This document shows positions 52,213-62,439 of a stretch of DNA of 64,000 nt, piece after piece. The notes under the pieces are model-generated. The model was not told where the DNA came from. It was given only the letters and a program-made list of their open reading frames with translations, and did no database searches. A program made the position numbers and the translations under genes. Numbering within the stretch: position 1 is the first letter of the stretch; each line of letters opens with the position of its first letter. The stretch is taken from assembly GCA_947489685.1 (NCBI GenBank), contig CANLEM010000003.1:186001-250000 (forward strand). The letters run 5' to 3'. This DNA comes from an uncultured Aquimarina sp. GTDB lineage: Bacteria; Bacteroidota; Bacteroidia; Flavobacteriales; Flavobacteriaceae.

Positions 52213-54564
52213 ATGATTTCAAATAATAATACCTCAGACGCAAATAATACATTTGATACCTCAAGTGGATTTGGTTTTAACCTAAGAGATCAAATAGTAA
52301 AATATCTCAAAAAATGGTATTGGTTTGTTTTGAGTGTGGTTATTTTTATTGCAGGAGCTTATACCAAAATAAGATATACCATACCTCAATACAATGTGTC
52401 ATCTTCCATTATGATTTCTCAGGAAGAAAGTATTGGAGAATCAGAACTTGCGGTTTTTAAGGATTTGGGATTAGCCGATAATGCCCAAAATAGTATTCAA
52501 AATGAAATTCAGATTATACGGTCGAGAACACTTATCACGAACGTAGTCAATAATCTGGAACTTAATGTGAAATATTTTTCTGAAGGAAGAATTTTGGAAA
52601 TAGAAAATTATCCTAAATCTCTAATCGAAATAAATTTTTTGGCTGATGACTCTATTGTGCATACAAAGTCGAAGATTTTTCATGTTAAAATAAATTCAGG
52701 GACTTCTTTTTCTTTTCTAGACGAAAAAGGTAAAAAATTGAGCGATCATTCTTTTGGTAATACCGTGGGTAGTACTGTAGGAGATATAGTGATTACACCA
52801 AGCGTTGATAACATTGAAGATAATATCGGAAAGATTATCAAAATACAAATTACTCCTGTAAGACTGGTGACCGAATCGTATAGAAATAGAATTGCTATTA
52901 ATTCTGTTAAGAACTCCTCTATAGTAAGATTAGCACTTAATGATCCGGTAAAAGAAAAGGCCAAGGATATAATCAATAATCTTGTTGAAGAGTATAATAA
53001 AGCTACTGTAGAAAACAAAAAACAAATATCTGCAAGAACAGCAGATTTTATTAATGAACGATTAGATTTAATATCTGGAGATCTTTCTGAGGTAGATGAC
53101 GAAGCAGCGGGTTATAAATCAAAATTTGGTCTTACTAATGATGTAGAAGCGCAAACACAACGGGTTGCAGATATAGATTCTAGAAATGTTCAGGAAATTG
53201 CACAACTAAACACACAACTTAGTCTAATCGAATCTATGCGTAGATTTGTATTAAGTCAAGAGGGGAGATATGATCTTATTCCTGCTAACCTTGGTTTTAG
53301 TGATGGTACGATCACAACTACCGTTTCTAGGTACAATGCTTTAATATTACAACGTAAAAGATTGTTAAAAACATCTAGTGCACAAAACCCCGTTGTAGTT
53401 AACATTGATCAACAAATTGACGGGTTACGACAAGTACTTATCGGAAGCTTGAATAGCTTGAGAAGTTCTATAAATATTAGATTGAAAAGTTTAAGAACTC
53501 AAGACCAGTATTTTAGTGGTAAATTATATAATGCTCCCATTAGACAGAAAGATCTTAGAGTAATTGAGAGAGAACAAACAATTAAAGAACAATTATATCT
53601 ATACTTATTACAAAAGAGAGAAGAAGCAGAGATAACCAGTCATATTACATTATCTAATGCTCGTGTAATTGATAAAGCAACTACGCTAAATTCATTTCCC
53701 GTTTCTCCCAACAAAAAAATGATCTACGCAGGTGCTTTATTTATGGGCTTATTGATTCCGTTTATGATCATCTACTTGTCGGATTTATTAAACGTAAGGA
53801 TTAATTCTAGAGAAGATCTTGAAAAAGCGTTATCAATGCCTATAATAGGCTCTATTCCTAAGGTAAAAGGCAAGAATAAGATTGTAATTTCGCAAAATGA
53901 TCGATCAGGGATTGCAGAAGCCTTTAGAATTCTAAGAACGAATTTAGATTTTTTGTTGGCTGGGATTCATAAATCTACGGGCAAGGTAATTTTTGTGACT
54001 TCTACTATTTCGGGAGAAGGAAAAACAATGATTTCTTCTAACCTTGCTAAAGCACTGGCAATTTCGGGTAAAAAAGTAGTGTATCTAGGAACAGATTTAA
54101 GAGATCCAAAATTTCATAAAATTTTAGAGCTTCCTCAAGGTAAAGATACAAAGGGGCTTACAAATTATATAATGAATAAGGAGCTTAACCCTGCCGATGT
54201 TGTTTACACTCAAAATGGTAAGGATTCGTTTGATTATATTCCATCGGGTGCTATTCCTCCGAACCCTGCAGAATTACTTATGCAGGATAGGGTAAAAACA
54301 ATGTTTGATTATCTGGAGAATACTTATGATTATGTGATTGTAGACACGGCTCCTGTAAGTTTGGTAGCAGATACATTGCTGATTGGTCAATTTTCTGATT
54401 TAAGTATATATATCGTAAGAGAAAATTATTCGGATAAAAGGATATTACAAGTTCCCGAAAATTTCTATAAAGAGAAACGTCTTCCTAATATCGCTGTGTT
54501 GCTTAATGCAGCAGGTAGCCAGGCAGGATATAATTATGGATATGGCTATGGTAAAAAGAACTAG
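52213..54564 (+). CDS. wzc: Wzc-type polysaccharide co-polymerase and tyrosine autokinase
   Basis: 783 aa. A first membrane helix (about 36-52), the Wzz domain, a periplasmic coiled-coil with GNVR-like region, a second helix (about 505-525), then the BY-kinase: Walker A TISGEGKTMISSNLAKAL (about 599), Walker A' LGTDLRDPKF, Walker B YVIVDTAP. The C terminus is tyrosine-rich (YNYGYGYGKKN), the usual autophosphorylation cluster. It sets chain length and couples polymerisation to export. Its stop overlaps by 4 bases the stop of the convergent phosphatase gene, which would dephosphorylate it. Confidence 0.94.
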   Translation: MISNNNTSDANNTFDTSSGFGFNLRDQIVKYLKKWYWFVLSVVIFIAGAYTKIRYTIPQYNVSSSIMISQEESIGESELAVFKDLGLADNAQNSIQNEIQIIRSRTLITNVVNNLELNVKYFSEGRILEIENYPKSLIEINFLADDSIVHTKSKIFHVKINSGTSFSFLDEKGKKLSDHSFGNTVGSTVGDIVITPSVDNIEDNIGKIIKIQITPVRLVTESYRNRIAINSVKNSSIVRLALNDPVKEKAKDIINNLVEEYNKATVENKKQISARTADFINERLDLISGDLSEVDDEAAGYKSKFGLTNDVEAQTQRVADIDSRNVQEIAQLNTQLSLIESMRRFVLSQEGRYDLIPANLGFSDGTITTTVSRYNALILQRKRLLKTSSAQNPVVVNIDQQIDGLRQVLIGSLNSLRSSINIRLKSLRTQDQYFSGKLYNAPIRQKDLRVIEREQTIKEQLYLYLLQKREEAEITSHITLSNARVIDKATTLNSFPVSPNKKMIYAGALFMGLLIPFMIIYLSDLLNVRINSREDLEKALSMPIIGSIPKVKGKNKIVISQNDRSGIAEAFRILRTNLDFLLAGIHKSTGKVIFVTSTISGEGKTMISSNLAKALAISGKKVVYLGTDLRDPKFHKILELPQGKDTKGLTNYIMNKELNPADVVYTQNGKDSFDYIPSGAIPPNPAELLMQDRVKTMFDYLENTYDYVIVDTAPVSLVADTLLIGQFSDLSIYIVRENYSDKRILQVPENFYKEKRLPNIAVLLNAAGSQAGYNYGYGYGKKN

Positions 54565-55298
54565 GAAAAAATCCTATTGTTCTGCATTAGTGGTGTAATT
54601 TTTTCAGCTATTTTAGAAGAAAATCCTTTGTTAAGTATTCCTAATTGATGATAATTGTGCACATCTGATCCTGTGAAATCAATATAATCGTGATCAATCA
54701 TTTTTTTTGCAAATGCTTTGATTTGATCTCCATAATATCCAGATAAGGATAATAAATTTAATTGAAATAAGAAACCAGATTCTTTTAACTCATCATATTT
54801 TTTGAGGTCATTTTGATAAAAAGTATATCTTTCGGGATGGGCCAAAATAGGAATGTACCCCGCTAATTTAATTTCGAACAAGATTTCACTCAGATTAATA
54901 GGGGCACTAAAAGTGGACATTTCTACAAGAAGATAATTTTTATGTAATGGTATAATGTCATTATCTTTTATTCTCTGATAAAATAGGTCATCCATCATAT
55001 ACTCGGCACTGGTTTGAAATTCTATCTTTGAGATGCCCAGAGAAGGAAGTATTCTTTTTAATTCTTCATGTTTTTGGGTTATAGTTTCTGATGAGTTGGG
55101 CCAAACCTGTTGAATAACATGTGGGGTCGTAATCACCTTTTGGATACCTAGTTTTTCAAATTGTTCCAGAATATAGGCAGATTGATAGATCGTTTTCACA
55201 CCATCATCAATACCAGGAAGTAAATGAGAATGAATGTCAATATATCCATCAGGAATAATTTCCTTGAGTGGAACTTCTTTTTTAGATAAAAACAGCAA
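54561..55298 (-). CDS. CpsB/YwqE-type tyrosine-protein phosphatase (PHP family)
   Basis: 245 aa. The PHP metal motif DIHSHLLPGIDDG is near residue 22-34; TTPHV, then ILAHPERY near 175, and a C-terminal FTGSDVHN complete the metal-binding set. This is the CpsB/Wzb-equivalent phosphatase found beside Wzc genes. It removes phosphate from the Wzc tyrosine tail, allowing cycling of assembly. It is convergent with wzc (4-base overlap of the ends) rather than in the same operon, so kinase and phosphatase can be expressed independently. Confidence 0.92.
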   Translation of the reverse strand: MLFLSKKEVPLKEIIPDGYIDIHSHLLPGIDDGVKTIYQSAYILEQFEKLGIQKVITTPHVIQQVWPNSSETITQKHEELKRILPSLGISKIEFQTSAEYMMDDLFYQRIKDNDIIPLHKNYLLVEMSTFSAPINLSEILFEIKLAGYIPILAHPERYTFYQNDLKKYDELKESGFLFQLNLLSLSGYYGDQIKAFAKKMIDHDYIDFTGSDVHNYHQLGILNKGFSSKIAEKITPLMQNNRIFS

Positions 55299-55394
55299 TG
55301 CGACGGTTGTTTGGGGTGAAAATCAAAATTACATCACTTATCTTTTTAAATTTAAGATAAATATGATGTAAAAATAAAGATTATTATACACAAA

Positions 55395-55433
55395 AAAAAC
55401 TGTTTAGGGGATCATAGCCCTTAAACAGTTTTT
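55395..55433 (-). terminator. Intrinsic terminator of the sigma/adhesin operon
   Basis: Arms AAAAACTGTTTAGGG and CCCTTAAACAGTTTTT pair with one bulged base around a 7-8-base loop; an A-run on the plus strand gives the U-run for the minus-strand operon ending at 55458. Confidence 0.85.
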
Positions 55434-55457
55434 AGGTAGGTATTGAATATGTAAGTG

Positions 55458-56192
55458 TTATTGTCTCGAGATGTCTCCCGATCCAGTTACTTTTTTATCT
55501 TCTTTTTCTGGATTTCCTTTATAAAGAATATCTCCAGATCCGGTAATACGAGCTTTGATTGATTCTGTTGCTGTAACCTGAACATCTCCAGATCCTGTTA
55601 CCGACGCTACAACTTCTTTGGCATTAAGACGGTATGCTTCCAGGTCTCCAGACCCTGTAACACTACAGTCAAACATGTTTGATGAACCACTAAGTTCTAG
55701 ATCTCCGCTTCCGGTAACGAATCCTTCTGTATTTTGGGCCTCGACAACTAGTTTTACATCTCCTGACCCTGATATTCCGGTTCTAAAATCTGAAGCTTTT
55801 ATGACATCTGTACTATAAATTTCTCCCGATCCAGCAAGTGTTACCCTATTTAAATCTTTAAAAGGAACTGTGATTAGTAGTTTTTTTCCTCTTGTAGGCC
55901 TAAGGTAATATCCTTTTTCTACATAAATTTTTAGTTCAGATCCTTTAACTTCTGTTACTATATATTGAACAAGATTACTTTCTCCTTCGATAGATAATTT
56001 CCCTTCAGTTCCAGAAACTAAAGATACATCTAGACTTCCTTTTACTTTGATTGCATCATAATCCGACACATTTCGTTTTTTGGTAACCATATTACCATCC
56101 CCATTAATCTTTTTTCCATTTCCCCACCACTGTGCGTTTACAGATGTTATGCTGCACAGTGCAATTCCTAAAATAATTGTTGCTGTTTTCAT
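55458..56192 (-). CDS. Head-GIN-domain (DUF2807) secreted adhesin-like protein
   Basis: 244 aa with a signal peptide (MKTATIILGIALCSITSVNAQ). The mature part is a beta-solenoid with a repeated GSGD turn: SGSGDVKL, TGSGDLEL, TGSGDLEA, TGSGDVQV, TGSGDILY and TGSGDISR, spaced 17-21 residues. This is the head-GIN/DUF2807 pattern of putative autotransporter-like adhesins in Bacteroidota. Function not established; surface or periplasmic. Last gene of the sigma-factor operon, 21 bases after the related protein upstream, followed by a terminator. Confidence 0.85.
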   Translation of the reverse strand: MKTATIILGIALCSITSVNAQWWGNGKKINGDGNMVTKKRNVSDYDAIKVKGSLDVSLVSGTEGKLSIEGESNLVQYIVTEVKGSELKIYVEKGYYLRPTRGKKLLITVPFKDLNRVTLAGSGEIYSTDVIKASDFRTGISGSGDVKLVVEAQNTEGFVTGSGDLELSGSSNMFDCSVTGSGDLEAYRLNAKEVVASVTGSGDVQVTATESIKARITGSGDILYKGNPEKEDKKVTGSGDISRQ

Positions 56193-56213
56193 TGTATTGA
56201 TGTATTTGTGTTT

Positions 56214-57305
56214 TTAATTTTTTCTTAATTTGATACCTCCGTAGCTAGAATGAATAGTTAAGCTGTTACCGCTACTTTTTTGCCCAACATAACCTTGATA
56301 ATCTTTTTTAGAATCTTTTACATATTTTTTCTGAACCGAAATACTTTCGTCAAGTTTAATACCTCCGTAAGAGGTTTTGATGGTAAAATCAAAGCTGCAA
56401 CCCTCATCGTAACCGATGTAAATCCCTGTGTAATCGGTATCTAAAGAAACATTTTTGATAGAATTTTGTAGAGCATCAATTTCGATCGAACCATAATCAG
56501 ATTCGATATTTAACTCAGTTCCGACATTTCCAATTTTGGTATCGACATAATCAGAATTACCAATAATTTTGCCCACATTTTGAACGCGAATACCACCGTA
56601 ATCACAATTATAATTTAAATGTCTTACAGATTTGAATTTGGATTGCGTATAATCTGCATTTAGATCTATTTTTTCACTATCTCCTAATTCAAAACTAGAA
56701 TAATCGGCATTAATTCTTCCGGTTTTCATATATTTTATAGTGCTATTATTGGTATAATCGATATTTATATAATTGTCATTTCCCAATAACTCACCAAGGA
56801 TAATTTGACCATAATCGCAATTGATTTTTGCATTACCCTGGATTTTATCTAAGGTAATACTACCATAGTCGTTATTAAAATCAACACTATTTGTCAAAGG
56901 AACTTTTACGGTATAATTAATTTTCATATTCAAATTACTATTCCAGCCACTTGTCCATTTATCCCACCAGGATTTATCTCCTTTATTAAAAGTTGTCTTG
57001 GCACTTACCATTTGTGAAGAAGAATCAAATTCTACATCAATTGATTCTAGTTTTTTGATTACTTTTTCTTCATTGTTACCACTTACCTTAATATTAATTT
57101 CCATTACGATACGGTTCTCATTCCAAGAAGTAATATCCAAATTTCCATAATCGTTACTGATCTTCAGTAATGCATCTGCATTGACCGAGAATTCTTTTTT
57201 CAAATTCTTTTCTTTGGTATACTTTCCTTTAAGGTCACCATTATTTGCCATGACCAGTGCAGGAAAAAGTAATAGTAAGAATATGTTATAGTATAGAGTT
57301 TTCAT
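56214..57305 (-). CDS. DUF4097-like beta-solenoid secreted protein with DYG repeats
   Basis: 363 aa from the ATG at 57305, which gives a good signal peptide (MKTLYYNIFLLLLFPALVMA); an upstream in-frame ATG (57326) would spoil it. At least ten turns carry a D-Y-G/S/T motif: NDYGNLDI, NDYGSITL, CDYGQIIL, CDYGGIRV, SDYGSIEI, TSYGGIKL, SSYGGIKL, spaced about 20 residues, so it should fold as a beta-solenoid. Similar in idea to the DUF2807 protein that follows. Overlaps the 3' end of the putative anti-sigma gene by 20 bases. Confidence 0.8.
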   Translation of the reverse strand: MKTLYYNIFLLLLFPALVMANNGDLKGKYTKEKNLKKEFSVNADALLKISNDYGNLDITSWNENRIVMEINIKVSGNNEEKVIKKLESIDVEFDSSSQMVSAKTTFNKGDKSWWDKWTSGWNSNLNMKINYTVKVPLTNSVDFNNDYGSITLDKIQGNAKINCDYGQIILGELLGNDNYINIDYTNNSTIKYMKTGRINADYSSFELGDSEKIDLNADYTQSKFKSVRHLNYNCDYGGIRVQNVGKIIGNSDYVDTKIGNVGTELNIESDYGSIEIDALQNSIKNVSLDTDYTGIYIGYDEGCSFDFTIKTSYGGIKLDESISVQKKYVKDSKKDYQGYVGQKSSGNSLTIHSSYGGIKLRKN

Positions 57306-57846
57306 TTTCAGATAATTTAAATTCATTTATTTCATTGATTTTTTGCAAAACTTCCTCTAGTAAACTTGCTCGTTTTTGAAAGTTTTTAATCATTGCACTA
57401 ATGACACGTTTATCGCTGCCACTGCGTACAAGATCTTTTTTTAAGTCCTGATAGTCAGATTCTAACTTTTCTAATAAAGTCATAGCATCTGCTACCAAAG
57501 CATCGGTTTCTTTAGAAGAAATTTTATCGATTTCTTCTAATTGTGATTGAATTGCCGAAGTAAAAAAACCTTGAGTTTCCTGCATCTCTGGTGACACACT
57601 TGCCAGATCAGCTTCTTCTTTTGGATTGAACATCGAAATCATAGTTACTGCTCCAAAAAGGATTGCGATTGAAGCCGCAATAGCTAGAGGTTTATACCAA
57701 TTTCGTTTTTTAGGCGAAAACTGAACAACTTTATTTTGTCCTTCCAGTTTTTCCAAAAACCTAGCTTTATGGTTCGCAGAAGGTTCGAATGTATCTAATT
57801 GATCCTTCATATGTTCAAATAATTTTTCTACTTTATCCTCATTCAT
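57286..57846 (-). CDS. Putative anti-sigma factor, single-pass membrane protein
   Basis: 186 aa. The start at 57846 overlaps the sigma-factor stop as ATGA and gives MNEDKVEKLFEHMKDQLDTFEP; a longer in-frame reading from 57903 would run deep into the sigma gene. Residues 1-45 are cytoplasmic and charged, one helix follows (about 53-70, LAIAASIAILFGAVTMIS), then a 110-residue helical, probably coiled-coil, extracytoplasmic part. This layout and its coupling to an ECF sigma gene suggest an anti-sigma factor. No zinc-finger (ZAS) motif is visible, so the assignment rests on context. Confidence 0.65.
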   Translation of the reverse strand: MNEDKVEKLFEHMKDQLDTFEPSANHKARFLEKLEGQNKVVQFSPKKRNWYKPLAIAASIAILFGAVTMISMFNPKEEADLASVSPEMQETQGFFTSAIQSQLEEIDKISSKETDALVADAMTLLEKLESDYQDLKKDLVRSGSDKRVISAMIKNFQKRASLLEEVLQKINEINEFKLSENENSIL

Positions 57847-58391
57847 ACAATTTGTAATTTTTTGCGTAAACTCTCTTTTGCGCGCGAAACGAGCGTACGA
57901 CAATTAGAATATGATATATCCATGATCTGACAGATTTCTTCATAATCATACCCTTCTATAAAGTGTAATGATAATGCAGTGCTATAACTGTCTTTCAATT
58001 GATTTAGTGTAGTTAATACTTTGTTTGCTTTTATGGTGGTAAAATCCTCTACAACAACGCCATCGTCATCAGTAAGAGCATATTCAACCGTTTCTAAAGC
58101 AACTTCGCGATGATGGTCATTTTTTCGCGAAGCGGTAATACTTGCATTAATTACTATTTTTTTTAACCAGGCGCCAAACATTTTGTTATCTGTTAACATG
58201 GCCAGTTTAGTGAATGCTGTTAAAAAAGCTTCTTGCATAATATCCTCGGCTTCGGCTGTGTCTTTAATAATCCTCAAAGAGGTATTATACATAGCTCTAT
58301 AATAGCGATTATAAACTTCGAGCTGAGCATTTTTATCCTGTTTACGGCATTTTGCTATTAGCTGCTCTGTATTTAGTTGGGTTAGTGACAA
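57843..58391 (-). CDS. ECF-type RNA polymerase sigma factor
   Basis: 182 aa. Region 2 contains YNTSLRIIKDTAEAEDIMQEAFLTAF; region 4 has YEEICQIMDISYSNCRTLVSRAKESLRKKL, a helix-turn-helix that binds the -35 region. Length and composition fit the ECF (sigma-70 group 4) class. It likely responds to envelope stress through the protein encoded next and drives its own operon of adhesin-like proteins. Divergent from lon, with 224 bases between. Confidence 0.92.
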   Translation of the reverse strand: MSLTQLNTEQLIAKCRKQDKNAQLEVYNRYYRAMYNTSLRIIKDTAEAEDIMQEAFLTAFTKLAMLTDNKMFGAWLKKIVINASITASRKNDHHREVALETVEYALTDDDGVVVEDFTTIKANKVLTTLNQLKDSYSTALSLHFIEGYDYEEICQIMDISYSNCRTLVSRAKESLRKKLQIV

Positions 58392-58615
58392 AAAATATAA
58401 TTTACTTTACATAAAGATAGCCATTGATAGATTTTGTTACAGTTTTTAAATATTTTTTTTAATGTTTGTGGCATAACAATTGAAATATAAAGAAAGAATA
58501 CAATGAAAATAAACCTGATTTGTGCAGGTTTATAAGGGTTTATTAATCCATTTATATTAATTTTAAAAAAGAATGTCTTTTGATCTTAATGACAAAATGA
58601 CTTTGATATATACTT

Positions 58616-61066
58616 ATGGCGAAAAGCAAATTTACCACACTTGACAGTTTGTCATTTCAAGGAATAGATGAAGATGCTGAGTTAATACCATTATTAACAC
58701 CCGAGGACGAAGAAGAAATAGATAAAGAAGAACTACCAGATATATTACCCATTTTACCTTTGCGTAACACGGTGTTATTTCCTGGCGTTGTTATTCCTAT
58801 TACCGCAGGTAGAGATAAATCTATAAAACTTCTTAACGAAGCAAATAATGGTAATAAAACTATAGGAGTTGTTTCTCAGAAAGAAGAAGGAGTTGAGAAT
58901 CCATCATTAAAAGATGTAAATAGCGTTGGAGTAGTAGCTCGTATCCTTAGAGTATTAAAGATGCCAGACGGAAATACAACTGTTATTCTGCAGGGTAAAA
59001 AAAGATTTAAAATCGAAGAGGTAGTTGAAGAAGTACCTTATATGAAGGCCAAGGTACAAGAAGTTCCTGAAGCTCGACCTGCCAAAGAAAATAAAGAGTT
59101 TAGTGCAATAATAGAATCGATAAAAGATCTGGCATTAGAAATAATAAAAGAAAGCCCGAATATACCAACAGAGGCTTCTTTTGCTATTAAAAATATTGAA
59201 AGTAATTCTTTTCTGATCAATTTTGTGTCTTCTAACCTTAATCTACCAGTAGAAGAAAAACAAAAGTTATTAGAAATCAATGACCTTAAAGAAAGAGCTC
59301 TTACTACGCTAAAGTTTATGAATGTTGAGTTTCAGAAATTGGAACTTAAAAACGATATTCAAAATAAGGTTCAGCATGATATGAGCCAGCAACAAAGAGA
59401 ATACTTTTTGCATCAGCAGATGAAAACAATCCAGGAAGAACTTGGTGGTGTTTCTCATGAAGATGAGTTGGAGGAGATGCGCATGCGCAGCAAGGATAAA
59501 AAATGGGACGAAAAGGTGAAAAAGCATTTTGATAAAGAATTATCAAAAATGCAGCGTATGAATCCTCAAGTTGCAGAGTATTCTATACAACGTAACTATT
59601 TGGATCTTTTTCTTGATTTACCTTGGAATGAGTTTAGCACTGATAAATTTGATCTGAAACGAGCTAAAAAAGTGCTAGATAGAGATCATTATGGTTTGGA
59701 TGAAGTAAAACGTCGTATTATTGAATACTTGGCAGTTTTAAAACTTCGTAATGATATGAAATCTCCTATTCTTTGTCTTTACGGGCCTCCTGGAGTAGGA
59801 AAAACATCATTAGGTAAATCTGTTGCAGAATCTTTGGGTAGAGAATATGTAAGGATTTCTTTAGGAGGTTTACGGGATGAAGCCGAAATAAGAGGGCATA
59901 GAAAAACATATATAGGCGCCATGCCAGGACGTATTATACAGAGTCTTAAAAAAGCAGGGACGAGCAATCCGGTATTTGTACTAGATGAGATTGATAAATT
60001 ATCTGTGGGTAATCAGGGAGATCCATCATCGGCATTATTAGAGGTGTTAGATCCAGAGCAAAATTCTGAGTTTCATGATAATTTCCTCGAAATGGGATTT
60101 GATCTGTCTAAAGTTATGTTTATTGCTACATCTAATAGTCTAGCAACCATACAACCAGCACTTCGTGATAGAATGGAAATCATCAATGTAACGGGATACA
60201 CTATCGAAGAAAAGGTAGAAATTGCTAAACAGCACCTGTTACCGAAACAATTAGAAGAACATGGGTTAGATAAGTCCCATATTAAAATTGGTAAAGCACA
60301 ATTAGAGAAAATAATTGAAGGATATACTCGAGAATCTGGAGTTAGAGGTCTAGAAAAGCAAATTGCTAAAATGGTTCGTTTTGCGGCGAAGAATATAGCA
60401 ATGGAGGAAGAGTACAATGTAAAAGTGAGTAATGAAGATATAATCGAAGTTCTTGGAGCGCCAAGACTCGAAAGAGATAAATACGAGAATAATGAAGTAG
60501 CCGGAGTGGTAACAGGATTAGCCTGGACCAGTGTAGGAGGAGATATACTGTTTATAGAATCTATTCTTTCGAAAGGGAAAGGAAATTTGACAATTACCGG
60601 AAATCTTGGTAAAGTCATGAAAGAATCTGCTACAATTGCTATGGAGTATATTAAGGCTAATGCCGATACTCTAGGGATTAACCCAGATATTTTTGATAAA
60701 TATAATGTACATATTCACGTTCCTGAAGGAGCAACGCCAAAAGATGGGCCAAGTGCTGGGATAACCATGTTAACGTCACTGGTTTCTTTATTTACACAAC
60801 GAAAGGTAAAGAAAAGCTTGGCTATGACAGGAGAGATAACACTAAGAGGAAAAGTGTTACCAGTAGGAGGTATTAAAGAAAAAATTCTTGCAGCCAAAAG
60901 AGCTCATATAAAAGAGATATTACTTTGTGCCGATAATGAAAGAGATATTAAAGAAATTAAACCAGAATATCTTAAAGGACTCAAATTTCATTATGTAAAG
61001 GATATGGAAGACGTACTAAACATGGCGATAACTAGTTCTAAAGTTAAAAACGCTAAGAAACTTTAA
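58616..61066 (+). CDS. lon: Lon ATP-dependent protease
   Basis: 816 aa. LonN substrate domain ([17 protein letters not shown]), a coiled-coil ([20 protein letters not shown]), AAA+ Walker [10 protein letters not shown], Walker [10 protein letters not shown], and the protease domain with the Ser-Lys dyad ([11 protein letters not shown] and [16 protein letters not shown]). All catalytic parts intact; length normal for Bacteroidota. It degrades damaged and regulatory proteins in the cytoplasm. Alone in its transcript, closed by a terminator at 61068. Confidence 0.98.
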   Translation: MAKSKFTTLDSLSFQGIDEDAELIPLLTPEDEEEIDKEELPDILPILPLRNTVLFPGVVIPITAGRDKSIKLLNEANNGNKTIGVVSQKEEGVENPSLKDVNSVGVVARILRVLKMPDGNTTVILQGKKRFKIEEVVEEVPYMKAKVQEVPEARPAKENKEFSAIIESIKDLALEIIKESPNIPTEASFAIKNIESNSFLINFVSSNLNLPVEEKQKLLEINDLKERALTTLKFMNVEFQKLELKNDIQNKVQHDMSQQQREYFLHQQMKTIQEELGGVSHEDELEEMRMRSKDKKWDEKVKKHFDKELSKMQRMNPQVAEYSIQRNYLDLFLDLPWNEFSTDKFDLKRAKKVLDRDHYGLDEVKRRIIEYLAVLKLRNDMKSPILCLYGPPGVGKTSLGKSVAESLGREYVRISLGGLRDEAEIRGHRKTYIGAMPGRIIQSLKKAGTSNPVFVLDEIDKLSVGNQGDPSSALLEVLDPEQNSEFHDNFLEMGFDLSKVMFIATSNSLATIQPALRDRMEIINVTGYTIEEKVEIAKQHLLPKQLEEHGLDKSHIKIGKAQLEKIIEGYTRESGVRGLEKQIAKMVRFAAKNIAMEEEYNVKVSNEDIIEVLGAPRLERDKYENNEVAGVVTGLAWTSVGGDILFIESILSKGKGNLTITGNLGKVMKESATIAMEYIKANADTLGINPDIFDKYNVHIHVPEGATPKDGPSAGITMLTSLVSLFTQRKVKKSLAMTGEITLRGKVLPVGGIKEKILAAKRAHIKEILLCADNERDIKEIKPEYLKGLKFHYVKDMEDVLNMAITSSKVKNAKKL

Positions 61067-61067
61067 A

Positions 61068-61097
61068 AAAAAGGCAGGATCTACATCCTGCCTTTTT
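61068..61097. terminator. Bidirectional terminator between lon and mreB paralogue
   Basis: Perfect 13-base arms (AAAAAGGCAGGAT / ATCCTGCCTTTTT) with a CTAC loop and T-runs on both strands, one base after the lon stop. Confidence 0.92.
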
Positions 61098-61104
61098 AGT
61101 TCTA

Positions 61105-62145
61105 TTACCTTTTTTTCTTTTGTACTAAAACGCCCATATAGCGATCTAAGTTTTTAAGAACAATCTCACTGCCTTTTACTACTGTTTTCAAGGGTTGATC
61201 CCCAAGGTGCACAGGTAACTCTGTTGTTCTGGATAATCGTTGATCGAGCCCTCTTAATAAAGACCCACCACCAGTTAAATAGATCCCACTATTATAAATA
61301 TCTGCCGAAATCTCTGGCGGGATTTCTGATAATGTTTCCATAATGGCATTTTCTATTTGTGTAATCGATTTATCCAAACTTTTTTCGATTTCTTTATAGG
61401 ATATTTGTATTTGTTTTGGTTTTCCGGTGAGCATATCTCTTCCTTCGACAGCCATGTTTTCTGGTGGCGATTTAAGGTTATCTATAGCCGAACCAATTTG
61501 TATTTTTATTTTTTCTGCCATGAATTCTCCGATGTGAAGATTACGAGATTCTCGAAGATGTTGAATAATATCTTCATTAAAAATATTACCTGCAATTTTT
61601 ACAGATTGCCCACTAATTATTCTACCCATGGATATTATCGCAATTTCGGTAGTTCCTCCTCCAATATCGACGACCATATTTCCTTTGGGTTCTAACACAT
61701 CGATTCCGCCACCGATAGCAGCAGCGATAGGTTCATGTATTAAAAATATATTTTTCGCATTAAGCCGTTTGGCAGATTCTTTTACAGCTCTCATTTCAAC
61801 TTCTGTACTACCGCAAGGTATAGAAATGATCATGTTATATGAAGTCACAAATAATGAAGAATTTAATGATGATAAACGTTTAATAAATGTTTTCAGCATT
61901 TTTTCGGCGGCATCAAAATTAGAAATCACGCCATTACTAAAAGGCGATAATGTTTTTATATTCTTATTTATTTTTCCTCTCATCATACCGGCTTCTTTAC
62001 CTACTGCGATAATTTTTCCGGTAATCCTATGTATTGTAATAATAGAAGGATTATCAATAGCGATTTTTCCTTTGTAGGTAATAAGGGTATTAGAGGTGCC
62101 AAGATCTATTGCAATCTTTTCATTCAAGAAATCAAAGAAGCCCAT
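61105..62145 (-). CDS. mreB: MreB-like rod-shape actin homologue
   Basis: 346 aa. Phosphate-1 motif IDLGTSNTLI (residues 14-23), phosphate-2 VDIGGGTTEIAIIS, adenosine motif LTGGGSLLRGLD. All MreB actin-fold elements are there, and the length is normal. It polymerises on the inner membrane and guides cell-wall synthesis. mreC, mreD and rodA are not adjacent, so it may be a second copy apart from the main mre operon. Confidence 0.9.
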   Translation of the reverse strand: MGFFDFLNEKIAIDLGTSNTLITYKGKIAIDNPSIITIHRITGKIIAVGKEAGMMRGKINKNIKTLSPFSNGVISNFDAAEKMLKTFIKRLSSLNSSLFVTSYNMIISIPCGSTEVEMRAVKESAKRLNAKNIFLIHEPIAAAIGGGIDVLEPKGNMVVDIGGGTTEIAIISMGRIISGQSVKIAGNIFNEDIIQHLRESRNLHIGEFMAEKIKIQIGSAIDNLKSPPENMAVEGRDMLTGKPKQIQISYKEIEKSLDKSITQIENAIMETLSEIPPEISADIYNSGIYLTGGGSLLRGLDQRLSRTTELPVHLGDQPLKTVVKGSEIVLKNLDRYMGVLVQKKKR

Positions 62146-62439
62146 AAGTATTTACTTTGGTTAATATGTGTTGATTTAGGTTTTAAAAAAGTAGTTTATA
62201 TGCATACTTTGGGTGTCTAAAAGTAAATAACTTTTATAAAACGTAATTATTGTGTTTTTTGAAGTTTTATACTTGTAATAGTACTTTTTTGTATGTGTTT
62301 TGAATGATCAAAGAAAGACAAGTAATTAAGACGATAGCTTAATTTATAATAACTTTTTGTCGTAAGTGATATTATTGTTAATAGTTTGAATTATTTTTGA
62401 TAACTAATTAAGGCTATTTTAAATAATATCTAAACGAAT

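Noticed and set aside
57847..57903. Upstream extension of the putative anti-sigma gene
   Set aside because: The added 19 residues come from the sigma-factor 3' end in another frame; the ATGA overlap at 57843-57846 is a better start.
60073..60618. 181-codon minus-strand ORF inside lon
   Set aside because: Shadow of the lon coding frame; serine- and proline-rich without any motif, and all Lon domains are intact on the other strand.
61628..62077. 149-codon plus-strand ORF opposite the mreB paralogue
   Set aside because: Antisense to a complete actin-fold gene; composition is typical of a shadow frame.
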